Positions 22,540 to 35,406 of a stretch of 64,000 nt of DNA are shown here, piece after piece. A program made the translations under genes and the position numbers. Location: the NCBI GenBank assembly GCA_004352715.1, contig SCFE01000100.1, positions 954,833-1,018,832 of the forward strand. The letters are read 5' to 3'. The DNA comes from Hofstenia miamia. Its lineage: Eukaryota > Xenacoelomorpha > Acoela. Below the pieces are notes generated by a model, which was not told the DNA's origin, searched no databases, and saw nothing but the letters and a program-made list of their open reading frames with translations. Position 1 is the stretch's first letter; every line of letters starts with the position of its first letter.

Positions 22540-23000
22540 AATTGTATGTTGAAGTATCAAATATTCAACGTTACCTACCGAACAGTTGGAAACAGATGTG
22601 GAGTGAAGCCAAATTTCTTGCTCAGAACATAGATATTCCAGTGAAACATTCACGTGGACGTGGTGCAGTGAGAAGGAAAAGAAAAAGACTTTTGATGATG
22701 TTTCAGCAGAAGCGGAAATGAGTGAATAAGATGATTTAAAAGACGCCAACTTCATAAAATCAGTATTCTATGTAGTAATTTGTAATGAGATAAGTGGATT
22801 AACAACCCGTTTCACTACAGCAAAGAATATTTCTGAGAGGTTTTCATTTTTTGGAATCATATGCTATTTTCCGATAAGCAATATGAAAACTCAATTTTCA
22901 TGGTTGAAACTTCATCAGATAGTATCACCCAAGGTAATGGAAACATAACACCTCTCCTATGTACACCGTGCAAACTTGAAAGATTGTCTATACCTGTAGT
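22540..23000 (+). pseudogene. hAT transposase scrap (ZMYM1-like), tentative
   Basis: Plus frames read LPNSWKQMWSEAKFLAQNID followed by a basic stretch (RGRGAVRRKRKR), then CNEISGLTTRFTTAKNISER. This resembles the part of ZMYM1-type hAT transposases where a W-x-x-A-x-x-x-A motif and PRK-x-R stretch precede the segment containing L-x-x-RF. Frames are broken and no other landmarks were found, so the match is moderate. The orientation is opposite to the clearer hAT transposase at 26041-28276. Confidence 0.4.
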
Positions 23001-25096
23001 ATGTAAAGACCAATAAATTACCAATAGCACACAAAACATCATTATTTTGACACCAAAAATTAGAAATTTTAGATGGAAGCTGAGAATTTTAGTTTTCATT
23101 AACCCTTTTACGTACAATGTGTCATCAGAGACCCATAAATGTAAAACTAAATTATTTAGTTGAAGTGAATAGGTGAATCGTTTCTTGGACTATTCTTAAA
23201 GTTGAATTTTCGCCAATTATAGTTAAGGAGACAATCCTGGTTACTTAAATTCATATTTGTAAATTTTGAAAATAATTAAGTAAGCAAATATTAATCTTTG
23301 TTTCAGAAACTTCTCTTAATTTCTCTTTTCAAATGCAGATAACACATGTAGGTCTTCAGCGACACAATATTCTAAACATCTAAAATGTTCAGTTAATGGA
23401 AACTAATTCGAATTATATTATGATTTGGATACATTTGATGTTATCATTTCTTGCATTGATTGTGAAACAGAGGATTATATTGATTACATTCTGAAACCGA
23501 ATTCATGAATACAGAATCCAATTTTTCAGATATTCTACAAATATTGCCAACAACCCAGAGTTCGAAAAAGAAGTTGATGCAGTAATTCGTGAAGAAAGTT
23601 TTCATAAGCTAATATTTGGTGTCATCTTTACTTTGATAATTTCTTCGCATCTCAAACATTATTGCTTAATTTATTTCATAATGGTTTATATTCAGCGTTG
23701 ATATCAAACACATACGAAATATTTTTTGACTGCTAAACAAATGAAACAAGGAAATGTGCGATATTGTTTTCTACACAAAAATAATTTCATACATGACCGG
23801 CCGGCCGCAGCTTTGAGGAAACCCTCAGTTTCTTGGGGTTCTTGTGACTGGAAAGGAATGGGGTTGGGACCAAAATCAATGCTACTAAGTGACGATTCAA
23901 AAAATAAAACAAGACCAATCAATTACTAAATCAACTAATACCCGTTAATTATTTGAATACAAATTCCACCCTGTAAGAGATAGAACAAATCATGTGAACA
24001 CTACACATTCTGACGTATTCCATGATGTCAGAGAATGGTATATGCACTATTTACTTCCACTGTGTATGACTTAAATTAAATTGGAATTCTCTTCCTTTCT
24101 GCGCCATTGAATTCCGTAATGAAGTCTTTGCAAATTTTTTAAAATTTTTCCACAAAATTCACAGTTTGTTATCGTGTGATTTCATTTACTCCCAATTCAG
24201 TAGAACATAGAAAGGTCTTAAATTAAAGATATCATTCAAAAACTAAGTTTAGTTTATGGACAAAGAGTTTATTCGGGCTCTGCTGTCTTAAATCTCATTA
24301 AATCTTCTTGAAAAACAAAATTTTCAGTCTAATATTAATTTATTTTTCACACCATGGGCTTTCGCAGTTTATGTAACTTTCATGAACTTTGACTGCTGAG
24401 TTGCAACTTCTCAAAGGATGGAAGAATAAGTAATGAAAGAAGTTTTGAAAAAGACATCTATTTTTTTAACATTGTAATGCAATTCTTTAATTTTAAAATT
24501 GATGAATAATCATGGTATGCATGATTTTGCTATTTGATTGTATGAAACCAATCTCGTATGCTGAGAAATGATGAAAAACCCTATAACCTTTATATGGAAG
24601 ATTAATGACCTTATGTTACTCATGTCCGAAATTAATTACAAAATCCCACTATTTAAAAATCTTTAATTTTGTAATTTTGTATATTGATGCAGTTATTGCA
24701 AGTTTCTGTTCGTCTATATATATATATATATTCAATATTGTAAAAATCATGCAAGCTAATTATATCATAGCTTAGCTCATTCAGCAAAAATATGTCAGCA
24801 TAAAACACTCTTGAAATATTCGGGTGTATTTAAAGGGCAGAAAGCTATGGTTCAGTGCAATATATAGTTATGCATAAAAACAAATTGTCTTATGATTTTC
24901 CCAAATTCTGATATTTATTTATAGAATTTATCAGGCATAAAGGTATTGTAAGTGTAAACTATGATGACTTTTAGTCCTGAACTATTTTTTTAACCATATA
25001 AGAGATTGAAAAAAAAATATATTTTATAATTATATATATATTTGCATTGAAAACTCAACTCAAAACACGTCTATGTAAGATACATAATTCAACAAA

Positions 25097-25149
<53 letters not shown>

Positions 25150-25848
25150 GTATTAAATATCGTAATAATAATGCATGGATCCAAATGCACAACAAATCGT
25201 CATAAGTTATTACTCTTAACGTACATTTTTTAGTTCCGTCATCAACCGCCAAGAAAACAATATTCCCACTTTAACTATGTCTTGTCCACTACAAAAATCT
25301 TCTATCTACGAAACTTTTAAGTGATTAGATAGAAAATCAATAGCTATCAGAGATGAAGGGGCAACCCATTCGACAGGAAGGGGGGTATGGGTCTAAAGCG
25401 GCACAAAAACACTTTTGAGTTTGGAAAAATTGAACCAAAAATGTCCTATTTTGGAGGTTGTAAAGGTCATTTTGTTACATCGAAGTTCATTGCTTGATAA
25501 AATTTGGATAAACATTAATCCTCATGCATTTTTAGCTCTTGGCGAAATTTGATTCTATTCAATAGCAACAATAAAACCTGTTTGAACTAATTTGTTTTCC
25601 ATATGCTTTGCAATTACAGTGAGAAAGAAGTGCAATAACCTTTGCATAAATACCAGTATATTGCATAGCATATTGGCTTTATATAAACTTTATAAATATA
25701 AAAGTAAATTTCATTTTGATATCATGTTTTTACTATGGAATGTCATGATTTCACATTAATAGCGGCAGCAGTAGTAGATGACATTCGAAAAAATGATTCT
25801 GTACCTTCTAACCAGTAAAGGATTCAAGATATTTGGCATTAGTTGTAT
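23001..25848. other. No gene recognised; GC-rich patch at 23793-23885
   Basis: AT-rich with a (TA)n run at 25099-25141. One patch, 23793-23885, is unusually GC-rich for this window and starts CCGGCCGGCCGC. A 67-codon + frame covers it but has no recognised domain. A second GC-richer patch lies at 25352-25415. Confidence 0.35.
25099..25141. repeat. (TA)n microsatellite
   Basis: Uninterrupted TA dinucleotides, continuing into TTTATATATG. Confidence 0.95.
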
Positions 25849-26040
25849 GGTGTAGTCAGCGGCGTATCGCGAGCCGTGAGCATTTTGAATGGGTATGTGC
25901 TATGTATGAATGCATATGTATGTATGTGTTTCTACATACTGAATATATTAATTTTTTTAAACTATGTTTATGCATATATATATATATATATATAATTTAG
26001 CTTAATTTAATTTAATCAAAATGCGAATTTATTTGTAATT

Positions 26041-28276
26041 TCAAAAAATTCTCCTATCATTTTTAGCAAACAAGTCAATGAAATCTTCATAAAACTGATG
26101 ATTTGCTTCTAACGTTTTGATTAATTCCTGTTCTGCACAAAGAAACATTATATTTCTCTTTCGGTTTAAAGACATTGTTGTTCGTAAATATGATACCACA
26201 CGTTTTAAAACGCTGAATTCACGTTCAGCTGCCACTGACGTAATTGGTAAAACAACAGAAAGTTCGTAAAGCTTTTCAAGTATTTGGATCTAAAACTGAA
26301 GATCTAAAACTTAAGTAAATATAATGTCCCCACTCAATAAAAATTTAACTTCACTGTCGGCAATTAATTCATTCTTTAACTGCTCAGTATCTAAGATATT
26401 TGGCTGTTTAAAACTTTTTTATTGTCTTTTCTCACATCAATATCAGGATATAAAATTGAAATAAAATCATAATTCAATAAGGCTGAAAGCGGCGATTCAT
26501 TTCGATTATCATTGAAAAGCAGATTTATTTCAAGGAATCTTCATATCTTCTTTGCTGAGAGAGATGAAAATAGCATTATTATATACTTTCATAATATAGA
26601 CAACTTTGAATATTTTTAGAATGTTGAAATGTGCAAACACTGGCCTATTAATATCCGTGGATTTTTTCAGCATGCATAGATTGAGAATGCTGTTTTTCAT
26701 AAAACGACGACGAGGAAGATCACTGATTTCATTAGCATATGTGAAAAATGAACTGAAATCTTCATCATTGAGCAGCCTTTCAATAGAATTCTAGTGTACA
26801 TTTCAAAGCAATTAAGAAAACTTTAACTTTGGTAGTAATTTTTTTCATTAATCCATGAAACAAACTATAAAATAGTAAATTACTTTGAAATCGGTAATGT
26901 TTCTTGATATTGTAGTGACATCAACAACTTTTCTTTGAAGAAAATTCGATAGAATTAATGTCTTCTGAAATATAGCATTACATGCATGCAGCAAGTATAG
27001 AAATTTGTTATTTTTTTACAAACAGTTGTCCAACTGCATCTGCACGTGAAATTGCGTCAAAGCAAAACTTTCACTAATTTGTTTTAAAGCTGATTCATCA
27101 TCATCATGAGCAATGAGACTTCGTCGTATTACTGGCCCAATGAGAAAAATGAGCCATAGGGAAGCCTTTTTGATCAATCCTAATAAATTAGTTAAATTAT
27201 ATGCATCGAAATTTTTTATGTACCTTGAACGCCTTTAGGAGCAGACATATTTCTTGCACCATCGTAAGTTTGGCCTATTAACTTCTGAGTTTTCTTTCGA
27301 CTAGGAAACGACAGGCTATAACCTAAAGTATATTTGAAATTTACACTAATAGTACCCCGATAGGTATTGACAGAAAACATTGTCAACTATCTTAATATTT
27401 TTTGAACAATAGAGTGTAAGCATCAAAAATAATGAATGTTTTTTATGAATTATAGAAACAAACGATTACATACTAGTTCAGAATTGATTGAATGATCAGT
27501 AGTTTCATCTGCAATAATAGTAAAGAATTTAGCATTTCTGATTTCTTCTTTTATATGTGATTGTACAACTTCAAAACATACGATCTATTAGGTCTTTCCT
27601 AAAATTATATATAATATGATTTACTCAATATTCTGGTAGGGAGTTCCATGAATACTAATCCCTGAGCTCGATTTGAGAAATACACATATTTGGTCATTTT
27701 AACTAGGAAATCTAGAATAATGTGCTTAATAAAAATTCAATAGACATGTGTATTTAGCATTTAAAATTTGCTATGTAATAACTCAAAGACATAAATATTC
27801 ATATATTTCCTGGGAGATGCTATATAAGAAAAAAAACAACATATTTTTGGATTGATATTTATTGATATTTAATCAATTTCCGGCACAGCTCAAACTGCAA
27901 TGCTCGCCATTAAAGTGGAATCAACATTCTTACATATTTTTTTTCAAGAATTTTATAAAATTAAAATAAAATAAATAACTTAAAAACTGTTGAATTTTCT
28001 AAATGATCTTTTAATTGCGTATCATATTGCTTTAAGATATCTAAAACTTCAAGATAGTTGCCTCTATTGGCTTCATCATAATCTTCACGATATCTCCTCT
28101 AAAGGGAAGACCTTGTCGTGCAACCAAAAGACAAATTTGTATCAGTTTTTTCAGGAGCATGCGATTTTTTCTACTTGTTTGTTATGGTTGTGAAGAAATA
28201 TTCTATTACTCTCAGAAAGGCTTTCCTCTGTACGGACATTATTTCCTAAAGTAGTTATTAAAAATGTGACTATATT
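26041..28276 (-). pseudogene. hAT transposase, ZMYM1-like, decayed
   Basis: Minus-strand blocks run in family order. 28150-27990 reads LLVARQGLPFRGD, then EANRGNYLEVLDILKQYD and KDHLENS. 27540-27481 reads NAKFFTIIADETTDHS (first catalytic D region). 27290-27231 reads LIGQTYDGARNMSAPKGVQ (second block). 27100-27000 reads ISESFALTQFHVQ. 26400-26340 reads NILDTEQLKNELIADSE. 26290-26041 reads VVLPITSVAAEREFSVLKRV and SYLRTTMSLNRKRN, the hAT C-terminal dimerisation region, ending in a stop. At least five frame breaks separate these blocks, so it is inactive. The N-terminal part lies beyond the piggyBac insertion; near 30170-30240 a cysteine-bearing scrap (AFSLCCKACSKLG) could be its zinc-finger end, unproven. 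Confidence 0.8.
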
Positions 28277-28280
28277 TTAA

Positions 28281-29996
28281 CCCTAGAACGACTGAGTAGG
28301 TCAATTGACCAATGAGCACTTTAAGTGGGAAATAATGCATTTCACACATCAATGTAATGATAATTTTCAATTATAATTATTAACTAGACAATTTTCAATA
28401 CAAATCCAACTCAATGATTCTTTTAGTTTTGCCAAGGGTAACTCCTGCAAACATACTTATTACAAGTCACAAAGCAATTACAAGTTTTATTTAAGATATA
28501 AAGACGACAATGGGTGTCGTTCTTCACATGCAGTATATTAGTATTTGATGTATAACTTTGAGTAATATAATATTTTGGCTTTCGTCATTTAAGTTATCTT
28601 GGTGAGCATAAATTTAAATATGTAAAATCATTGTCTCTCTTCTATTACTACATGCACTATTTATCTCTTTACTAATTATGTATACATTCAAACAAAGAAT
28701 GTCAAGCAAGTTGAAAAACACTTCCAAGAACCATCAAAGTGAGGCCACTAACATTGAGAATCATCTTAATATTTTATCAGCATTATCAACATTTTTTCTG
28801 GAATTATAATAATATATTACTAGAGGACTTTTTTTAATCACCTTCAATCACTTCTGGCCTAAAATGCAGTGATGGAAACAGAAGAACTCATTTTACTTGG
28901 ATTATATGAACAAATCATTGGTGAACACAAACTTACAATAAAAAATTGGAAATTTTTATTATTTTTTAGTGAATCGGGGATTTCTTTTTGACTAGTTAAG
29001 CAGATGCTACAATTGTTGTTTTTCTTTTCGACAGTTCATCACAAATTTTTGTAGGTGAAAATATTATCAGTTATCACTGCAAAACCAGCATCTTAAAATA
29101 GTCACATTAGGGACATTAGAATTTAATAATTTTTCTCTTAAAACTCGGCTAAACATTCAGTTATTTCTAAAATTATTACATTATTATAAATATAAATATA
29201 TTAAGTTAGTATTATATATATATATGTTATGTATATATATATATAAGCAATAACTCCTCAAAATCTTTACAGGTAGTAGTAATAATATCATCAAATACAT
29301 TGTCATTATTGAAAAAGTGTCTGAAACACTTGAGAATTGCACAATATTTAATTCTATACTTGAAATGACATCACAATCTTCATTACTGTCTGTCGCATTT
29401 TGAAATTGGAACAGTTTTACTACTGCTCACAATAAAGATTTTCTTTATGTTTTCTTTTAAATTGAAGCATTTAAAACATTAGTTTGGATAATAAAATAAA
29501 AATGTNTGGTAGTAGTAATAGTATTATCAAATACATCGTCATTATTGAAAAAGTGTCTGAATCACTTGAGAATTGCACAATATTTAATTCTATACTTGAA
29601 ATGACATCACAATCTTCATTACTGTCTGTCGCATTTTGAAATTGGAACAGTTTTACTACTGCTCACAATAAAGATTTTCTTTATGTTTTCTTTTAAATTG
29701 AAGCATTTAAAACATTAGTTTGGATAATAAAATAAAAATGTTTACATATTGTCTTTATTTTAAACTAAGACTATCTCATCATATGCATAAAATTAAACAT
29801 ATTAGTAGCTCGCAATATATATTAAGAATTGCTATAGAAACACTTAACATGACTACATAAACGCATTGGTAATAGAAATCCACAATTAATGTTAGTCCTT
29901 GAAGTATATGCATTGTAAATCTTAAATATTTATAGAGATAGGTCAATTGACTTATTCAGGCGTTGAAGGTATATTCAAATTTCAGTCTTTCTAGGG
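28281..29996 (-). mobile_element. piggyBac-like element inserted in the hAT transposase
   Basis: Left end CCCTAGAACGACTG; right end read inward CCCTAGAAAGACTG (13 of 14 identical), the piggyBac terminal pattern. TTAA precedes the left end (28277-28280); TTAT follows the right (29997-30000), one base from a TTAA duplication. AGGTCAATTGACC or a near match lies near both ends. Minus translation of 29095-28990 reads AVITDNIFTYKNL, then after a stop ELSKRKTTIVAS and, shifted, KEIPDSLKN. This is the piggyBac transposase stretch around a catalytic aspartate (D-N-x-F-x-S type). An acidic SDSNEDCD run near 29390 fits the N-terminus. Stops throughout make it inactive. Part of it is duplicated around the N at 29506. 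Confidence 0.8.
29272..29741. repeat. 0.23-kb direct duplication around single N at 29506
   Basis: 29272-29505 recurs at about 29508-29741 with few differences, the N lying at the seam. It falls inside the piggyBac element. Likely assembly join. Confidence 0.75.
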
Positions 29997-30000
29997 TTAT

Positions 30001-30702
30001 ATGTATTCCATAAAAACGGATTTTGGCCTAAATTATCTGATTACTGAAACCATCTCAAGAAATTTTAATCATTTTAATTGCACACCACTAAGCGGGAAAC
30101 TAAATTGATTTGTTTAAAAATAAGTGTTGTGCGATAATTCACCTGCCAAGTTTACTGCATGCTTTACAACAAAGTGAAAAAGCTCGATTTAAACAAGAAG
30201 GCTTAGTCAGCAATAAATCGTCGTGGATGGTTTTATAGATTAATATGTTTTGGTGTAAAACGTGTTTGAAATAGACACTTTCAAATTTTCTAATGAAAAA
30301 TCGACGTCGGGAATAAAATTTTTGAAAATCCTTGCAAGTTCTTTAAAAGATCAACAACATAATATCTAATAGTGAAATGTCAGACAAAACCTTCCTGGCA
30401 GGGATTGATCGTAGATGCTTTTCTAGATGATAAGGAAACGTCAGCATTTATTATTTCATTTTCTCACTAATATATTAACATAGAAAATTTCATACGCGCT
30501 AAATGGAAGATGATATTTTTCAGATTATTAAATCAACCTAATTTTTTTCCTATGATACTTAACATGCATCTCATTGTTTTTCTCCAAAATAAACTTAATA
30601 ACAATTTGATTTTAGAAAAATATTGTGTAAGTTCAATCATTTATATAATAATATTTTCAGTTTTTATCAATATGTAACATACTAATATGATATGTGGGAA
30701 TC

Positions 30703-30744
<42 letters not shown>

Positions 30745-31439
30745 CATTGTTATAATGAATAACAAATTGTAAGATATTTATTATTACATAAGATTTTCCC
30801 TTATTCAAATGAAGTTTCATAGCATATATCTCCTTATAAAGCTATATAAATATTGAGGCAGTCTAAATTTAGAAGGGAACTGCGAAGTCAGTTTTAACAC
30901 TTTGGCATAAAACTATTGATTCTCTAGATAATCATCAGCTTCATGTAGCAATGCTTTTTATTTGTATAATTCATCAATATATCAGTTTCAACTTACGAAC
31001 TTTTGGTAATCGATTTTCTGAAACAAAAGTGATTTTTTAAAATAAACGATGCAATATGCGAATGTATTTGCCAAAAAATATTTTTTCCGTAAAAATTGTT
31101 TGCTGAGTTATATATCTTAATAGATTATATAGATCATAAACACCCACTTTACGTGAAATTGTCAGAAATATTTGGAATCAATACATGCAAAAGTCTACAA
31201 TATTTTTTGAATATTTCCATATTATCAAGAGACAATTATATTGCCAATGGATGCTCTAACACTAGCGCTAACATTAGTTGCTGCCGCGTTCAGGCTAAAT
31301 ACTTTGTCCTTTCTCAAATAACAATTTATTATTATTAAAGAATTTAGCTTTTTATATGAATTTATTGCTATTTTTCAGCTGAAATGATCTGCCACCTTCA
31401 GGCAGAATATTTTTAATTGAAAATTTCTAAGATATAGGC
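30001..31439. other. Interior of composite hAT, unassigned
   Basis: AT-rich, with a (TA)n run at 30706-30741. No intact frame. On minus, 30350-30100 might hold N-terminal hAT transposase remains. A GTTCAGGCTAAATACTTTG scrap near 31288 resembles module B of the array that follows. Confidence 0.35.
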
Positions 31440-32008
31440 AAGCTGTAAGATATATATTTCAAAACTACTGATCAGATTGACTTCAAACAAGATGGAATCG
31501 CTTTCTAGTATATTTCTACATCTAAAAACCTTTAGAAAGTATATAAATATTATATTGGCCTCAGTGTTTGATTTGTTTATATGATAGATTGATAGTACAG
31601 AATCTTAAGAAATAATGAAGTATTTAATAACAAGTCATTCAAATGTAGAACCTTGCTATTATTTCAATATCGCAATGCCGGGTTCAAGCTGAATATGTTA
31701 AGCAGATACATCTTTGCTTGAATGTGGCTAGAAAAAACCAATAAATCGCGAATTATTTAAAAACTACTGATCAGATTGACTTCAAACAAGATGGAATCGC
31801 TTTCTAGTATATTTCTACATCTAAAAACCTTTAGAAAGTATATAAATGTTATATTTGCCATCGTGTTTGAGTTGGTCTCATGGTGGCAGGATATCATAGA
31901 GTGTAGGTAGAAAATGCTGAAAAAGATCGTTAAATATTCAAAAACTTCTTATTGGATTGACTTTAGACTAGGTTGAATCGCTTTCTAATATAATTTTCAT
32001 CTAATACA

Positions 32009-32050
<42 letters not shown>

Positions 32051-32565
32051 TATTATNNNNNNNNNNNNNNNNNNNNNNNNNNNNNNNNNNNNNNNNNNNN
32101 NNNNNNNNNNNNNNNNNNNNNNNNNNNNNNNNNNNNNNNNNNNNNNNNNNNNNNNNNNNNNNNNNNNNNNNNNNNNNNNNNNNNNNNNNNNNNNNNNNNN
32201 NNNNNNNNNNNNNNNNNNNNNNNNNNNNNNNNNNNNNNNNNNNNNNNNNNNNNNNNNNNNNNNNNNNNNNNNNNNNNNNNNNNNNNNNNNNNNNNNNNNN
32301 NNNNNNNNNNNNNNNNNNNNNNNNNNNNNNNNNNNNNNNNNNNNNNNNNNNNNNNNNNNNNNNNNNNNNNNNNNNNNNNNNNNNNNNNNNNNNNNNNNNN
32401 NNNNNNNNNNNNNNNNNNNNNNNNNNNNNNNNNNNNNNNNNNNNNNNNNNNNNNNNNNNNNNNNNNNNNNNNNNNNNNNCAAATTCTTTCAATAAAACAA
32501 GTAATGACCATAAATAATGAATCCTGCAGGGAAAGAGGTATTACAAACATATATTTTACTTCCAG

Positions 32566-32596
<31 letters not shown>

Positions 32597-33180
32597 CATT
32601 TGCCTTAGGGTTTGAGTTGGTCCCAGAGTGGCAGGATATGATAATATGTAGTAGGAAATGCTGAAAAAATGGTTAATTATTGAAAAAATTACTTAATTAA
32701 GTTGGCTTGAAACTAAGTGCAATCGTTTTCTAATATGATTTTACATCTAAAAAGGCTTAGAAGTATTCACTAACTAGTGATCCAATTGTAGGATCCGGCT
32801 ATTATTTCAACATCGTATTGACGGGTTCAGGCTGAATATGATAAACATATATCATTGCTTGAATGTGGTTAGAAAAGCTAATTAATCTTACATTTTTCAA
32901 TAATTACTGATCAGATTAGCTTTAAACTAGGTGAAATTGATTCTAATATAATCCTAAAATTAAAAACCTTTAAAAAATATATACATTTTGCATTTTCCTT
33001 AGTATTTGAGTTGGACTTGGGATGGCAGGATGTCATAGAATGTAAATAGGGAATCCTTTGAAATGGATAATTATTCAATAACTAGTGATCCAATTGTAAC
33101 ATCGGTCCATTATTTCAATGTTGTAGTGCCGGGTTCAGGCTGAATGTTAACCAGATACATATAGAATATAAAACTAAATA
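31440..33180. repeat. Degenerate two-module tandem repeat array
   Basis: Module A (ACTACTGATCAGATTGACTT and following GGAATCGCTTTCTAGTATAT, then ACATCTAAAAACCTTTAGAA) occurs near 31463, 31770, 31943, 32690 and 32905. Module B (TATTATTTCAATATCGCAAT and the following GGGTTCAAGCTGAATATGTT) occurs near 31657, 32800 and 33110. The modules alternate with a spacing of a few hundred bases and are diverged from one another. An N gap (32057-32479) lies inside. No coding signal. A decayed satellite or multimerised element is likely. Confidence 0.65.
32057..32479. other. Assembly gap (423 N) next to (TA)n
   Basis: Preceded by (TA)n at 32012-32043. Another (TA)n lies at 32567-32594. It interrupts the tandem array. 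Confidence 0.98.
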
Positions 33181-33203
33181 TTATATGATATATGCGGTAA
33201 ATT

Positions 33204-33390
33204 CCACGAGGCGCCTTGGCGCTAAGAAATTCCTTGTTTTGAATATTATTTTCATGTAGCATGATCTATATGATTAAAGCCACAACGCGGCTTGACTCCC
33301 AGAAATTCCTTGTTTTGAATATTATGTTAATGTATTATGATCTATATGTTAAGAGCCACGAGGCGCCTTGGCGCTGAGTAATTTCTTTAT
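33204..33390 (+). repeat. Tandem repeat of about 76 bp with GC-rich palindromic core
   Basis: Units start near 33204, 33281 and 33355. Two carry CCACGAGGCGCCTTGGCGCT and the middle one a diverged form (CCACAACGCGGCTTGACTCC). All share AAATTCCTTGTTTTGAATAT and ATGATCTATATG, the third only in part. GCGCCTTGGCGC is a perfect short inverted repeat in otherwise AT-rich DNA. Confidence 0.75.
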
Positions 33391-35239
33391 TACATTATAC
33401 AACTAAATCTGGTATTACTATTGTATTATGATATTCAACAGTTTTACATTATTACTGTGAAGTTTACTTGTTACATAATATAAGATTTTGGTAATTAATA
33501 AATAGTGGTCTATTACATAATAGTTTTGCAAGTAAATTTTTTTGTAAAAGGCATTGAATTAAGCCCCCCAAGCTGTTTTAAACAGCTAATATATTTGACC
33601 AAAATTCACAAGATAATCATTTACTAATTTTAGACTCATGTCCTGCTTTTCTAAGTGTTAATCTGCTTTGCTATTTATTCTATATAAATGAACAAATAAT
33701 GCCCATATTGCCTTACTTATATGGAAACAAATTGTTTATATTGTAATTTACGTTGCATCAATTGTTGCGCATTTAATTATGTTCGTTTCACTGCTTAAAC
33801 TGTGCAAGCAATACTTAATGTTTTATCAACTTCCAAATGTGACTTTTCAAATGGATTATATGTATTTTATATTAATCCATTTGGAAAAGACCTTAAAAGA
33901 AGAAAATCACATATGTATTTTTATCAACCCAAAAACTGCATTTTCGTCAAAGGGAATCAACGTATTTTGGGTTTGGGGAACTCTATTAACAACATAGCAC
34001 CAATACATTAGAAGAAAAAAATTTAAATTTTTCATGAGGAGATTGAACCATGGTAAATCTGAATATTTATTTTTGACAAAACGCTATTTACAATATTGCA
34101 CGCACATATTTCAAAGAAACAATCAAGAAATTCACGTATGTTTTTGTTCAATAGATTAAACGTGAAGTTCATAATAAAAAGCTGGGCCAACAGGAAAATG
34201 GATGAGATTCAGAACAACCAGCAATCACAAATATTTTTGTACCAATGCCACGTACTCAGATTCTTCACACTAAAAATCGGGGTTGGGTTGGTCTATCACT
34301 TTGTTTTATAACAATTTTGTCACAAAGGGTAAGTTTTCTAAATGAAGGGTAGTAATTGTTGACATTCTTAAAAGTAACCATAAATGTTCAGGAGACAACA
34401 GAATGAAATAAATTCTAATAAGTGAAAGATAAGCAATAATATCTCAATCACTGACCCAGCAAACAAAATCTAGGCTTAAAATGATACGACGGAATTAATT
34501 TCGAAGCAGCTATAGCTTTATCAATTATATTATATTCGTTTTAAGCGCTGTAGGATAGAACAGTTACCAAGGCTTCGTTCTAAATTACGATCAGAGAAGA
34601 TTGCAACATAAATAATTAAATATGTACTTATGGAATAGCATGCGATAGTATTTTGAATTCAAATAATTAAAAAGTAATGCTTGAAAATAAAAATTTTGAA
34701 TATTTTCTACCAAAAATACCCCATAATTTGCATTTATACAAATATTCTGGTTTGAGTTATGGCAATTTAACTCATTTTTTCATGAAATCTTTTTTAAAAT
34801 ATTTGAAAGAAAGAAAGAAAGAGAAAATTTATTCACTTGCAACCCTAGGGTTGAATAATAGTGAAATATACAAACTTATAACATTAAGTATAATATACAA
34901 ATGGATATTCTTTTTGAATCTGTGACGGAATAAACGATTTCGTAAATCGAAATGTCCTAACTGAGATTTGGCGATTGCGATGAGCTCGTAAAGGGTAGAG
35001 AGATTCTCGTTCTGCGGGTATTAGATTGTGTAGAGGGTGGTTCAGGTTCTGCAATTTTTTCCAGAGTCGGTCACAAAGACTTTGGCGAAAAAATTAGGAA
35101 CGCTTCACGATTTTGCGTTTAATTTAATATTTAGAAAGAATCAAGTTATACATTAGATGAGGATACAATCCTGTGTATTCTTAGTACAAAACAAACAATA
35201 TTTATACCGATAAACGATTAAAGTGCCAAAATTGAAAGA
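33391..35239. other. Interior of composite hAT, no gene recognised
   Basis: Several 60-80 codon frames (for example + 33779-33997, 34096-34311, 34677-34925) have no recognisable domain and biased AT-rich composition. A GC-richer stretch lies at 34920-35090. Part of this could be the original 5-prime region of the hAT. Confidence 0.35.
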
Positions 35240-35245
35240 GTCAAA

Positions 35246-35249
<4 letters not shown>

Positions 35250-35281
<32 letters not shown>

Positions 35282-35370
35282 NNNNNNNNNNNNNNNNNNN
35301 NNNNNNNNNNNNNNNNNNNNNNNNNNNNNNNNNNNNNNNNNNNNNNNNNNNNNNNNNNNNNNNNNNNNNN

Positions 35371-35400
<30 letters not shown>
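35250..35400. repeat. (TA)n run containing an 89-N gap (35282-35370)
   Basis: TA repeats on both sides of the N run. The right side ends exactly where the Penelope-like terminus begins (35401). Confidence 0.9.

Positions 35401-35406
<6 letters not shown>

Noticed and set aside
31997-32550. Three overlapping frames of 160+ codons
   Set aside because: Created by the 423-N gap and flanking (TA)n.
31440-33180. CRISPR-like array
   Set aside because: Repeats are long, diverged and irregularly spaced, in a eukaryotic transposon context; not CRISPR.
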